Source: Nemertoderma westbladi (taxonomy: Eukaryota; Xenacoelomorpha; Nemertodermatida; Nemertodermatidae). Taken from it: a DNA stretch of 64,000 nt. Every line of letters begins with the position of its first letter. Position 1 is the stretch's first letter. Under the pieces are notes generated by a model. That model saw only the letters and a list, made by a program, of their open reading frames with translations, had not been told where the DNA came from and made no database searches. Made by a program: the position numbers and the translations under genes. Below are positions 50,350 to 60,504 of the stretch, piece after piece. The DNA lies in the NCBI GenBank assembly GCA_032718475.1, contig JAUCBJ010001516.1, positions 25,303-89,302 on the forward strand, given 5' to 3'.

Positions 50350-50590
50350 CACCAAAATGTTATGGATATTTCACCAATTAATTATTAATATTTCATTTTA
50401 ATAACAAAATAAACATTGCTGCTGTACTGCACGATGTAGGCCTAACATCTGTTGTCTGACAGCTGACTGTCTGATTGTTATGATGTAAAGAAACTGGTCA
50501 AACTATCCTCCTACACCCTACGGATATATTACCAATGGCGCTTTAAATTAGGTACTGGGTTCGCTAAATAATTAATCCTGTAATCTTAGC
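50350..50590 (-). mobile_element. BEL/Pao LTR (5') and primer binding site, boundaries approximate
   Basis: On the - strand, TGGTGCCTGGACCCGGATGA (50,354-50,335) follows an LTR end ...CATAACA and looks like the tRNA primer binding site. The LTR therefore extends to higher coordinates. Its far end is uncertain, somewhere before the LINE ORF1 at 50,637. The other LTR is not in the window, owing to truncation. Confidence 0.6.
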
Positions 50591-50636
50591 TTACACTCAC
50601 TCAATCCCTCTGGGAAGGGCAACAGCACACTGAGAA

Positions 50637-51475
50637 ATGGAGACCGCCGAGATCCTAAAGAAGCTGGACTCTATACAAAACAAATATCCGATCTCCAAGT
50701 TAAAACGTCTGCTATAGAGGAAAATTCCAAAAACCTAGCGGGGTTAAAATCTGCAGTAAATGATTTGGAACAGAGAAACGAGGTCTTCGAAAAAAAAGTT
50801 ACAGCGTTAGACAGGGCCAACGACGATTTAGCCCAATATGTTAGAAGAAATAACATTCTACTTCACGGAGTACCAGAGAAACTCGCACAGTCAGAGGATC
50901 GCGAAGATATCAAGAAAATCCTTTCTGGAATCGATTTAGGACCGGGTCGCGTAGATGTGTTCCATAGACAAGGGCCAAAAAAGTCCAGGCCTACTGCTTC
51001 TGATAAACCGCGCGCCATACTTATTCGTCTATATGGTCATTCGGCTAGGTATTCTGCCTTTAAGGCCGGTGTTGACCACAAGCTCCCCAGTGGTGCGTAT
51101 TTCACTGACCATCTGACAACGCACCGCGCTGCTCTTCTGCGGGAAGCAAAGGTCCTGAAAAGAGAAGGTTTTATCTACGCGGCTTACTCATACAATGGGC
51201 AAATATTAATTCGCCATGTTGAGAACTCAAGAGCAATATCCGTTTCTACAATCGCCGATCTCGAAAAATATAGATCTCCTGATGGTACCCAGGCGACCGG
51301 TAGTAATAATCCTGACATTGACATCGACTGGATTACTGTAAATGGTACTGGTAGTCATTCCCGTACAGCGCGACAATCTGCCGGTCGTCGAGGTGCTGAT
51401 CACGGTGTGGAAAAGCAGCAACAAAATGTTCTAAATCGTCGACTTAGATCGGAATCAGTTATTACCGGTAATTAA
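50637..51475 (+). pseudogene. LINE ORF1 (nucleic-acid-binding protein), one frameshift
   Basis: ATG at 50,637 opens METAEILKKLDSIQ. The frame then has to shift near 50,675 to continue TKQISDLQVKTSAIEENSKN and the long frame that runs to 51,475. It has a coiled coil, then NNILLHGVPE, an RRM-like part with IKKILSGIDLGPGRVDVFHR and PRAILIRLYGHSARY, and a C-terminal domain with LLREAKVLKREGFIYAAYSY. This is the plan of L1/CR1-type ORF1 proteins. No matching ORF2 directly follows. Confidence 0.75.
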
Positions 51476-51479
51476 AGTG

Positions 51480-53130
51480 TCCTAGTACAGCAATTAGGCA
51501 GAATAAAGTCCTATTCAGTTATTATTTTACTACCGGTATATATATGGTGGAGGGATCACATAAGTCTGAGACCTGCTCTTATGTGGAGGGACTGGGATCG
51601 GTACCCATAAATAATTAATAAAAGTACTGGTACAATATGTACAACTGAAAGTAACATGTGAGAATTTGGGATTATTGTTTATCCTTCTTAGTTTTTTTGG
51701 TTTCTATTTTTTTTTTTTTCCTATGTTAACCCTCTGTGTACCAATTTTCGTTGTTATACATGATACTATACCTTCCCTGGACTGCCCCAATATTTTTGTT
51801 ACCGCCAAGTGGTATGACGGCACCTTTTATTTTTGCCTATTGCCATATTTATATATACCTCATATATCGCCTATTGCCATTTATATATTATTGATAAGAT
51901 CTTAGAAAACTATACCTATACCAAGTGAACCAAATTGTTATACATTATGTTTACCAAAAAGCCTCACCAGGGCCACCCCAATGTTTTCGCTATCTTTTAT
52001 TTGTTGCCTATTGCCATATTTATATATACCTCAACCTCATATACCATATACCCTATAAACCAGTTCGGTACTCGGTGTTCTTGTTGCCGTTTCTTTTTTG
52101 CCATAAATGAACCAAATCTCTATTTATATTTATGTGTGTATACTCTTGTTTCCAAGGTTAAATGAACCAAGGTAAAACCTACATATATTATGTTATGAAT
52201 ATTACGTTTATCCTACTATTAAGGCGCCTTTCATACTTTATTTATATGCCAGATATATAACAAAATTTATATGACGTCAGCTGTAGACATTACTATATTT
52301 TTAGCACATATTCTAGTATATTGGTGTGGGGCGAGCCACGAAGTGAGTGAGCCTTAGCGTAGTGGTACCATTAATCAACCTGTCGTTCTGTCGTTCTGTC
52401 GTTCTGTCGCGTTTTTTTTCAGTATTTTATTTTAAACGTTAATAACTCAGCCAATCCTTGATGAAATCTATCCAAACTTGGTACACATGTTGTTTGGCAA
52501 AAGTTTGAAAATTTTCCAAGTAGAATTTGCGTGGGGCCTTCGTGCAGCATCAGTGTAACTGTTATTGTAGTTATAATATATTTATTTATCCAAAATTAAC
52601 ATGCGTTAAATTATTATTACTGTAGGATAAATCAGCTGGTTTTCTGACAAATTTTGCAAAACATAGGGGCTGTCTGCCAATCTGCATGTACCATTTGTAC
52701 CGGTACTGTCAGGCTGTACTCAATTCCTGAATCGAGAATTCTGCATCAGTCAATACTGCAATACAGGTCAGCCGGTACCATACACTGCAGACATGCCATA
52801 TCATGTAATCTAAACATGGCCCCGGAAACCCTTGCGGTGATTATAGTTTAGGCCTAATTAGCCTAGTACCGGTAATAATAATATAATAGTTTAGATAGTT
52901 CAGTAGTTACCGCTAATCATTCAGTCATTGGCACGGTACACCGTATTGCTGTACTGCCGTTGTAGTGCGCACCGTAGGTACCACCCATGCGTAGGCTGAC
53001 TGTGCTGATTATGGTACTGACAGACTGTGGTACCTAAGCTATATACTGTTAGGTATATTGCTGTATTGGGGTGGGGTTAGGAATAATCCATTTGTTTTAG
53101 CATTGAACTGTTGAATCCCCTTATTTATTA
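51480..53130. other. non-coding stretch with dispersed repeats
   Basis: TTAACCCTCTGTGTACCA at 51,726 matches 36,467. Two diverged units with GTTATACAT and TTGCCTATTGCCATATTTAT lie at 51,750-52,060. A TGTCGTTC triplication at about 52,382-52,410 begins a stretch with TAACTCAGCCAATCC and GTGGGGCCTTCGTGCAGCA; the last word is partly repeated, inverted, at 55,683-55,710. No gene is recognised. Confidence 0.5.
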
Positions 53131-53138
53131 TAAAACCA

Positions 53139-53720
53139 TTGGAAATATTCGCAAATGCCGCTCCATTACTGTCTGAAACGCTCCCGACAGTCCGATGTAT
53201 CTGGACCCGAGCAGCCGAGTTGCTTCAAGAGGTGATTAACAGGGGAATACTACGGAATTGCTTGTCTGTCAGTACGATTCTATTTGGGTATTTACTACAC
53301 TCAGACGCTGGGAATACGGCGGTCGGTCAGATCGTAATGCGGGCCACTGCCAAGTTCATCATGCCTCACTCCGGTCACCCACCTTGGAGTGCGGTGGGAA
53401 GAGTCCCACTTACTGACTTACGTTGACGACTGGACGAATCGACGAGGATTGCGATCTGGGTTTAGCGGCGGCCCGGATCCTGGGATCGCCTGGGGGAAAT
53501 GGTTGAACGTTGGGCAGACGTGATCGCACTGGATTACGTTCTCTGTGACGCGAAAGTGTGAAGCGAATTCGTTGTCGAATTGGGTCGGAAGCTGCGGGAA
53601 TTCTACTGTTCTACGGGAGTAAACCGCAGCGGTCCGGTGACTATACGGACGGATACTACTGGGATAAGCAGGTATTTCGATCGAGTTTCTCGTATTCTCG
53701 ATGCTCGAGGCGGATAGAGA
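53139..53720 (+). other. GC-richer patch with 95-codon ORF
   Basis: The ORF at 53139-53426 (LLQEVINRGILRNCL, GQIVMRATAKFIMPHSGHP) looks like protein-coding sequence by its residue pattern, and neighbouring frames continue. I recognise no domain. It is probably a transposon relic. Confidence 0.3.
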
Positions 53721-53769
53721 GTTGGTTGTGTTGGGCGGTGTTGTTCAATTCTATCAAACATATTAAATA

Positions 53770-54240
53770 ATTGGTAAAATAATAAAAACACACCAGATAA
53801 AGATACTGAGCTTATGGTAAAGAGATAGGCCGAACTTACAATTTCCAAATAGATTGTTCATATAATAAATATATTTTTGGTATTTGATTTCAAGATAGGG
53901 GGGGGGGGGGGGGGGGAACTGGACGCAATAAAAATTCATCCCTCTCCAGGGGAAATTGGACGCAAATAACAACAGCTGATTACTCTCAAAAATAAAACTG
54001 TAACCTGTTCTATTGTGTTTACTTTATTGTTTTGGTTAAAATAACGTGCCACTGTAACCTGCTCCTTTCCCAAAATTTAGAAATTAATATTGAGGCGGGA
54101 TATTAATTCGCCAAGATGGGATTTGCGTCCAGTCCCACCCCCTCCTATCTCTTGATTTCACTAAAAAATAGAATACATTGCATTTTACTGTTATAATTAC
54201 TGTATTGAATAAAATAATTAATTGATTGTTTATTAAACCG
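53770..54240. other. non-coding stretch with poly-G run
   Basis: About 18 consecutive G near 53,898-53,916, with AT-rich sequence around. Nothing else is recognised. Confidence 0.45.
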
Positions 54241-54269
54241 TGCTAAGCACGTTGAACTGGAGCTCTAAC

Positions 54270-54605
54270 AATTCCCCACTAGCGGCAGACAGGAACTGTA
54301 AAAGTCTCTGTAGAATTTCTAATTAAGCAATGCTCTTAGGTAACTACTACTAAATTTCAGATGAATCTGATCGTTGGTTCTATAATTACAGCTATTTTTA
54401 CGTTTCTGTTAATTCGCCCCCTAGCGGCAGACCGGGGAACTGTAGAAGTCTGTATGTGTGTAGAATTTCTAAATTTTTTTAAAGACTACAAGTGTACCAA
54501 GTTTGGTTCCATTTCATCCATGATTGACCGACTTATTAGCGTTCAAACATTCCTGCCACGAATAAAAGCTGCAGGAACTCGAGCGATAATTAATTTATTT
54601 ATTAT
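54270..54605 (+). repeat. dispersed repeat, copy 2
   Basis: Matches 3555-3895 over several hundred bases. This copy includes a second CCCCCTAGCGGCAGAC block, suggesting the unit itself is partly duplicated. Confidence 0.75.
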
Positions 54606-54988
54606 TAAATACTGTTTCAATTAAATTCGTTACGAAAATCTAGTCATCTTCTTTTAAATATGGACCCTGCATTCATGGAAAATATAATATTTGATAATTC
54701 ATCAGTCAGCCTACGCTAATTTCACAGCAAAGTCCTTGTCATGGCCTGTGTGTAGTAGGCCATGGTACCACCCTCCTACCGGTACCGGCTGACCGGTGGC
54801 AACTAGCACTTCAGCACTTGCACGGCAACAGCACTACCGGCAATACACAGGTTGGAATTTATGTAGAGTTTGCTCAACAGTACAGATATAAAATAGTTAT
54901 CTAAATTATCTATATTACTATTGACAAGTATTGAAATATATACCGTTATTCGTATTTGCAACATCTGACATTGAAGAGGTGAGAGAAG

Positions 54989-55447
54989 ATGAATACCGGC
55001 ACTCAACAAAACCAACGCTTATCACAGGTCGGTATGGTTACCTCGAAACCGGCGCTACTGTCCACTCGAATACAACTTCAAAACACAAACGCCAACAATA
55101 AACTGAAAGCGAATCGAACGTCTTCAGAAGAATCTGTCATTGGGACGAAGAAAAGGAAGCCGAAACCACGGGAATGGACCACAGCTAAGATTGAATGCTC
55201 CCATTGTCAGAGTTCCTGGACCGAAATTGAAACACCAATTGCCGATGGGCTTGATCTCTCAAACCAAAACTTCCTCTGCGGGGTTTGCGCGGCAGTAAAG
55301 ATTGAAAGTCTGGAAGCTGGCATCCCTAGCTATTATTATTATAAAGAGCGTCAGCCTGCGTTTAATAAATATATTTTAATACAAAACAGGTCAAACGCAA
55401 AGAGGCTTATAATGAAGACGAGTACTGCATTAATTATATTCCTATAA
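54989..55447 (+). CDS. 152-codon ORF with zinc-binding Cys pairs, possible LINE ORF1 part
   Basis: A basic N-terminal stretch (GTKKRKPKPREW) is followed by IECSHCQSSW and LCGVCAAVKIESLE, two C-x2-C pairs about 34 residues apart as in PHD/ribbon-type modules found at the start of some LINE ORF1 proteins. After CAAVKIESLE the sequence loses coding character. It lies 330 bp upstream of the LINE ORF2 and could be a remnant of its ORF1, but no coiled coil follows. Uncertain. Confidence 0.4.
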   Translation: MNTGTQQNQRLSQVGMVTSKPALLSTRIQLQNTNANNKLKANRTSSEESVIGTKKRKPKPREWTTAKIECSHCQSSWTEIETPIADGLDLSNQNFLCGVCAAVKIESLEAGIPSYYYYKERQPAFNKYILIQNRSNAKRLIMKTSTALIIFL

Positions 55448-55773
55448 ACCCCCTCGCTTTGCATATTGAACGTGCGTTTGGAAATAAGTTCGTGCTCCCT
55501 TCCGTGGGTGGTAGATGTCGCGGTTATGTATTGGGGGGAGGGGGGGGGGGGGGGGTGCAGATTAAAATGGGTGAACACGTACTTTCCCCCTTTCTTTGAT
55601 TAATTGGTGGTGTGGGTTAATCTCTCATAACCTAATTTTGTGATACAGTCGCACAATTTTAATTTGTATCTCATAACTGGGCCTCGTGCTGCGCGAAGGC
55701 CCCACGAACGTGTAACAGCTGAAAAGCATATATATATATACTGCTCTAAGTGACTTCCTAACAATTTCACTGG

Positions 55774-58700
55774 ATGCACTCAAGCTCTAATAACTTACAT
55801 TGTTACTTTTGTTTTTCTGAAATTACTCCAGTGGAATATATTTTTTCTTGTGCTTTATGTCGTAACTCCTTTCATATTCAATGTGGCACACACCTCTCAG
55901 GTGACGATCTCTGTGACACTAATGATTTACAGTATCATTTTTGTATTTTCTGTAATGCTACAATTTTTCCCTTCGTTAATATCGATACTGACGATTACGA
56001 TATCTTTGATAATAAAGAGATAGAAGAGGAACTAACCAGCTCTATAATTAACAACATTAATCAAACTTTTAGCCACATAGACACTGACGAAAATATTACA
56101 AATTTAAATATAGATAAAGGTACTGTGACTGAAAATCAATTTAACTCTATTTTGGAGAATTCCCCATCTGTAACAATGTCGGTTTTTCATTTAAACTGTC
56201 GTAGCTTGCCAAAAAACTTTTCAGCCATTACAGATTTTTTACTTTCACTAAATCATACTTTCGAAGTACTCACTTTTACGGAAACATTTTTATCCACAGA
56301 CACTCCCACTGACTTATTGAAAATTAATGGTTATGATGGTCCGTTTTATGATTGCTGGGTTCTACCAAATACAGTGAAAATTAGTAAGAAAAAACTTAAA
56401 AGAGGCGGCACTGCAATTTATTTCAAAGAATCTATTAATTTTGATATGAAACCTGAACTGAGGATCGAGGGTTTTGAAAACTCATGGGTTCAACTACATC
56501 GACCAAACAAGAGGCCGCTGGTAATAGGCACAATCTATCGTCCAAATTCTGTTGAGCTACCATATTTCCTTACAAAACTTGAAAAAACAATTACAGATCT
56601 AAATAAATCAAATTGTGATATAATTTTAACGGGGGATTTTAATGTAGATTTATTAAAAACAACCAAACAGTCCAAAGAATATATCGATATAATGAATTCC
56701 ATCGGCCTCGTGCAACTTATTAGCCAACCAACACGTGTCACCCCGTGGAGTAGAACCAATATTGACCACATATTTACAAATATAACTTCTTCGGTTTCTC
56801 AATCCGGTACAATTTTTACTAAAGTTGGCACATCAGACCATCAGCCTACGTTCATCACTTTCCAAAATTATCACAACTATTTTAAAACTACCAAAACGAC
56901 CACTTTTTTTGATTATTCAAAATTCAATTGTAATAATTTTCTGCGTGATCTAAACTGCCCTGATACATGGACGTATACTGATCCATCGATTCCAAATAAC
57001 TGTAAATTAGACCAATTTTATACTGATTTGGAGAAGGTCTGTCTTAAACATGCTGCCCCGAAAACACTTAAGCCCAAAGAAATTCCAACGAAACCTTGGA
57101 TGACTCCTAATTTAGTTAAAAGAACAATAATTAAGAATGACCTTTACCTCGCTTTCATAAAAAATCCCACAGTAGTAAACGAACTAGCTTTTAAAAGGTA
57201 TCGAAATATTTTAACCTCTGTTCTTCGGGAGGCTGAGAAAAACTATTATAAAACCCAGTTTGAAAAATGTTCCAATAATAATCGCAAAACTTGGCGTATA
57301 ATAAGCTCAGCCCTAAACAAAAGTGGGAAATCGGCCGCTCCAAAAAAACTGACTGTCATAACAGGCGATGTGATCGAAACCCTAACTGACCCGAAACAAA
57401 TTTCCCAGGCATTCAATAATCACTTTTCCACTGTTGGTTCAAATTTATCCCAGGAAATACCCAAATCTAATCGGTCTCCCTTACGGCATATCTCACATAA
57501 TGGCCCACAATCTTTTGTACTAACAGAAACATCGCCAGTTGAAATTCAATATCACTTACTACATATCAAAACGTCATCTTCCTCTAACGATATATTTTCA
57601 ACCAAACTACTCTCTCTAGGCGCTCTTCCCTTATCCCATCATTTAAGTTATTTGATAAATTTGTCTATTTCCTGCGGCTTCTTCCCGAAATCCTTAAAGC
57701 GGGCGAAAGTTGTACCAGTCTTTAAGGCCGGTGACCCCACTGATAAGAACAATTATCGACCAATATCATTATTACCTATTATTAGTAAACATTTTGAAAT
57801 TATTATTAACAACCAACTTCAATCATATCTAGCTAAGTTTAAAATTATTACTCAATCGCAATTTGGATTTCGTCCTAAAACTACAACGACTCATGCTCTC
57901 CTATCCATGCTTGAAAAAATATATCAAACGCTAGAAGATAAGTTGTATTCCTGTGCTATTTATATTGACCTTAAAAAAGCGTACGATACGTTGGATCACT
58001 CTATCTTACTAAAAAAATTACAAGCATACGGTATTCGAGGGATTCCGCATATGTTATTAACTGATTACCTTACTGACCGTGTTCAAGTAACTGTAGTCGA
58101 TAATTGTCTGTCATCTGTGATGCCTCTTGTCTGTGGGGTCCCTCAGGGCGCCACTTTATCTTGTCTGCTATTCCTCCTCTACATCAACGACCTCCCAAAT
58201 GCCTCCTCTCTCTTTACCACCTTATTCGCCGATGACACTACTCTTTTTTCCCAAAATCAATCGATCCAAAATCTTATTAAAAATACAAATATTGAATTAA
58301 TTAAAATTAGTAATTGGCTTATAGATAACTCGCTTTCACTTAATGTTAAAAAAACCGAGCATACTTTTTTCAGTAATCGAAACAGTAATAATATTAACAG
58401 TTCGCTAACAATAAATGGCACAAATATTAAACAAACAAACGCGGCAAAGTTTCTTGGAATCTGGTTGGACTCAAAATTATCCCGGAAAATACATATTGAA
58501 TATTTAATTAAAAAAATATCACGTACGGCAGGTATCTTTTACAAACTTAGGCATATTTTTCCCTCACTGATAATCAAGCGTCTATATTACTCCCTTGTAC
58601 ACCCCTATCTGCTCTATGGCCTTATCTTGTGGGGGAAGTCGAAAACTAGCTATATTAAACCACTCCGTATAAAAATTAATAAAATTATCCGATGTATTAC

Positions 58701-58992
58701 ATTCAGCCACTTCCAAGCCTCTTCAAACCCAATATATAAATCGCTTCAAATCCTGCCATTAAATCTTTTATACACCCATCAAGTTGTCCTACTAATGTTC
58801 GATACTCAAAATAACTTATTACCATTACCTGCCACACAGTTTTCTAACTTGTTTAAAAAAATATCTACAGTACATTCTTATAATACTCGTTCATCGGCAA
58901 ATCAAAACCTTTACACCCCCTTCGTTCGCTTACTAACTTCCAGACAATCCATGAATTTCCAGGGTCCTCAGGTCTGGAACTCTATTCCTTGA
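55774..58992 (+). CDS. LINE ORF2: zinc module, endonuclease, reverse transcriptase (CR1/Jockey group)
   Basis: 1,072 codons. Residues about 8-68 hold a Cys/His-rich PHD-like module (CYFCF, CALCRNSFHIQC, CIFC). About 130-370 is an apurinic-type endonuclease (FHLNCRSLPKNF, FTETFLS, LTGDFNVDLL, TSDHQPTFITF). About 640-900 is the reverse transcriptase (VVPVFKAGDPTDKNNYRPIS, FGFRPKTTTTHALLS, IDLKKAYDTLDHS, GVPQGATLSCLLFLLYINDL, LFADDTTLF). The C-terminal region ends at VWNSIP with TGA. Comparison with the usual end of such proteins suggests about 25 more residues (TIRQIKS, then ASIFQKFFPEF after a one-base shift) were lost to this stop plus a frameshift. Otherwise the frame is intact, so the insertion is fairly young. 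Confidence 0.92.
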   Translation: MHSSSNNLHCYFCFSEITPVEYIFSCALCRNSFHIQCGTHLSGDDLCDTNDLQYHFCIFCNATIFPFVNIDTDDYDIFDNKEIEEELTSSIINNINQTFSHIDTDENITNLNIDKGTVTENQFNSILENSPSVTMSVFHLNCRSLPKNFSAITDFLLSLNHTFEVLTFTETFLSTDTPTDLLKINGYDGPFYDCWVLPNTVKISKKKLKRGGTAIYFKESINFDMKPELRIEGFENSWVQLHRPNKRPLVIGTIYRPNSVELPYFLTKLEKTITDLNKSNCDIILTGDFNVDLLKTTKQSKEYIDIMNSIGLVQLISQPTRVTPWSRTNIDHIFTNITSSVSQSGTIFTKVGTSDHQPTFITFQNYHNYFKTTKTTTFFDYSKFNCNNFLRDLNCPDTWTYTDPSIPNNCKLDQFYTDLEKVCLKHAAPKTLKPKEIPTKPWMTPNLVKRTIIKNDLYLAFIKNPTVVNELAFKRYRNILTSVLREAEKNYYKTQFEKCSNNNRKTWRIISSALNKSGKSAAPKKLTVITGDVIETLTDPKQISQAFNNHFSTVGSNLSQEIPKSNRSPLRHISHNGPQSFVLTETSPVEIQYHLLHIKTSSSSNDIFSTKLLSLGALPLSHHLSYLINLSISCGFFPKSLKRAKVVPVFKAGDPTDKNNYRPISLLPIISKHFEIIINNQLQSYLAKFKIITQSQFGFRPKTTTTHALLSMLEKIYQTLEDKLYSCAIYIDLKKAYDTLDHSILLKKLQAYGIRGIPHMLLTDYLTDRVQVTVVDNCLSSVMPLVCGVPQGATLSCLLFLLYINDLPNASSLFTTLFADDTTLFSQNQSIQNLIKNTNIELIKISNWLIDNSLSLNVKKTEHTFFSNRNSNNINSSLTINGTNIKQTNAAKFLGIWLDSKLSRKIHIEYLIKKISRTAGIFYKLRHIFPSLIIKRLYYSLVHPYLLYGLILWGKSKTSYIKPLRIKINKIIRCITFSHFQASSNPIYKSLQILPLNLLYTHQVVLLMFDTQNNLLPLPATQFSNLFKKISTVHSYNTRSSANQNLYTPFVRLLTSRQSMNFQGPQVWNSIP

Positions 58993-59594
58993 ACAATTCG
59001 ACAAATAAAATCAAAGCCTCTATTTTCCAAAAATTTTTTCCGGAATTCTTATTTTCTACTATATAATAATAACTATTATTGTTCAGTGATGCCTGTTAAT
59101 CTATATTTAAGTTACCCCCTCCGATCGCTCGATCTGTCATAATTTCAAATTAAAAATATTAGTTGCTAAACCGTCAAACACTCAAAAATAATATACTAGA
59201 TTAGGCCATCCTCTTCTTGTCTCTTTATTCATTTCGTATTTTCTTTTACTAACCACAGCAATTAATTTAACTGTCTGTTTCCTATTTTTCACTATTCCAC
59301 TGGAGTTTCTGATAAATATATATATTTTTTTTTCCATTCAAATTTTAACATTGAAACATAATTTCTTGGAATACCTTAATCATAATACTATAAATACTTA
59401 CATTCATTACTATTTATATATGTTGCAGTTTGAGTCACGCACTAGCTATGCTATGTGCCTTAAACTGTAGATATACTGAGCTACATAAATATTAGTTTAT
59501 TTGTGCAGTACATTGGGAATATGAACATGCAATACAACATTATATTCTGTAATGTCTGTTATGTAAATTAAATGATTAAATTAAATGATTACGG
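58993..59594 (+). mobile_element. 3' UTR and tail of the LINE
   Basis: AT-rich sequence after the ORF, ending in a short ATTAAATG repeat at about 59,565-59,592, the likely microsatellite tail. It is joined directly to the next element fragment. Confidence 0.55.
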
Positions 59595-60320
59595 TGAGTC
59601 CTATTGGATCAGGTCGAAACAGCACGCCTGGCTGCAGCAGCGCAAGTGGAGAGTGGGCTTTGGCTTCATGCGACCCCTATTCCATCTTTAGGGTCGAATT
59701 TGGATCCGGAAGCTCTTCGAATTGGTATAGCACAGAGAGTTGGTGCACCTATCTGCCATAAACACACCTGCAAGTGTGGCAAGGAAGTGGATATTCTTGG
59801 GCACCATACACTGTCCTGCCGAAACAGCATGGGTAGGTTCCCACGTCATGCAGCTCTCAACGATGTGCTGAAACGTTCACTGAGCAGAGCTGGTCTACCA
59901 TCTGTCCTGGAACCTACTGGGTTGGATAGGGGAGATGGGAAACGTCCTGATGGTATGACCATCTACCCCTACTCGAAAGGCCGGTGCCTGGTATGGGATG
60001 CTACATGTGTGGATACCTTTGCCCCATCCCACATTATTCGCTCTGCCATTGAGCCATCCTCAGCATCAGCAGCAGCGGAGGAGCTAAAGCGTGTGAAATA
60101 CCGCAATTTGGGTCAGCAGTACCAATTCGAACCCCTGGCCTTCGAGACCACAGGAGTATTCGGTCCATCCACCATCAGCGTGTTAAAAGATCTTGGCCGA
60201 AGACTCATAGCGGAGTCAGGAGACCCACGCGAGAGCTTGTGGCTGAAGCAACGCATCGGGATAGCCATAGTGAGGGGGAATGCCCTTTGTGTTCGGGGTT
60301 CAATCAGCACTGTGGAATAG
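59595..60320 (+). pseudogene. C-terminal nuclease-like part of a reverse transcriptase element
   Basis: The frame 59604-60320 (238 codons) matches in pattern the C-terminal part of a family of uncharacterised invertebrate reverse transcriptase proteins: SGLWLHATPIPSLGSNLD, CKCGKEVDILGHHTLSC (zinc-binding), then GKRPDGMTIYPYSKGRCL and VWDATCVDTFAPSHI. The KRPD and WD pair resembles the restriction-like endonuclease of R2-type elements. The reverse transcriptase itself is missing (5' truncation). It is related in architecture to, but not a copy of, the 24-27.6-kb element. Confidence 0.65.
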
Positions 60321-60330
60321 AGTTATTCTC

Positions 60331-60440
60331 GCCGAGGTAAAGGGAGTAAATCAAAGAGTCGTCGAGGTAAAGGGAGTAGATCAAGGAGTCGTGGAGGTAA
60401 AGGGAGTAGATCAAGGAGTCGTGGAGGAAAGGGGAAGAAG
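60331..60440 (+). repeat. 30-bp tandem repeat, about 3.5 copies
   Basis: Units GTCGAGGTAAAGGGAGTAGA plus TCAAGGAGTC at 60,331, 60,361 and 60,391 and a partial at 60,421. They immediately follow the stop of the nuclease-like frame. In one frame a unit reads VEVKGVDQGV. Confidence 0.9.
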
Positions 60441-60504
60441 AAAGGAAAGAGAGGAAGATCGAAGGGGTGTGGGAAGAAAAGAGTGGGATGTCGATATCTA
60501 ATCA

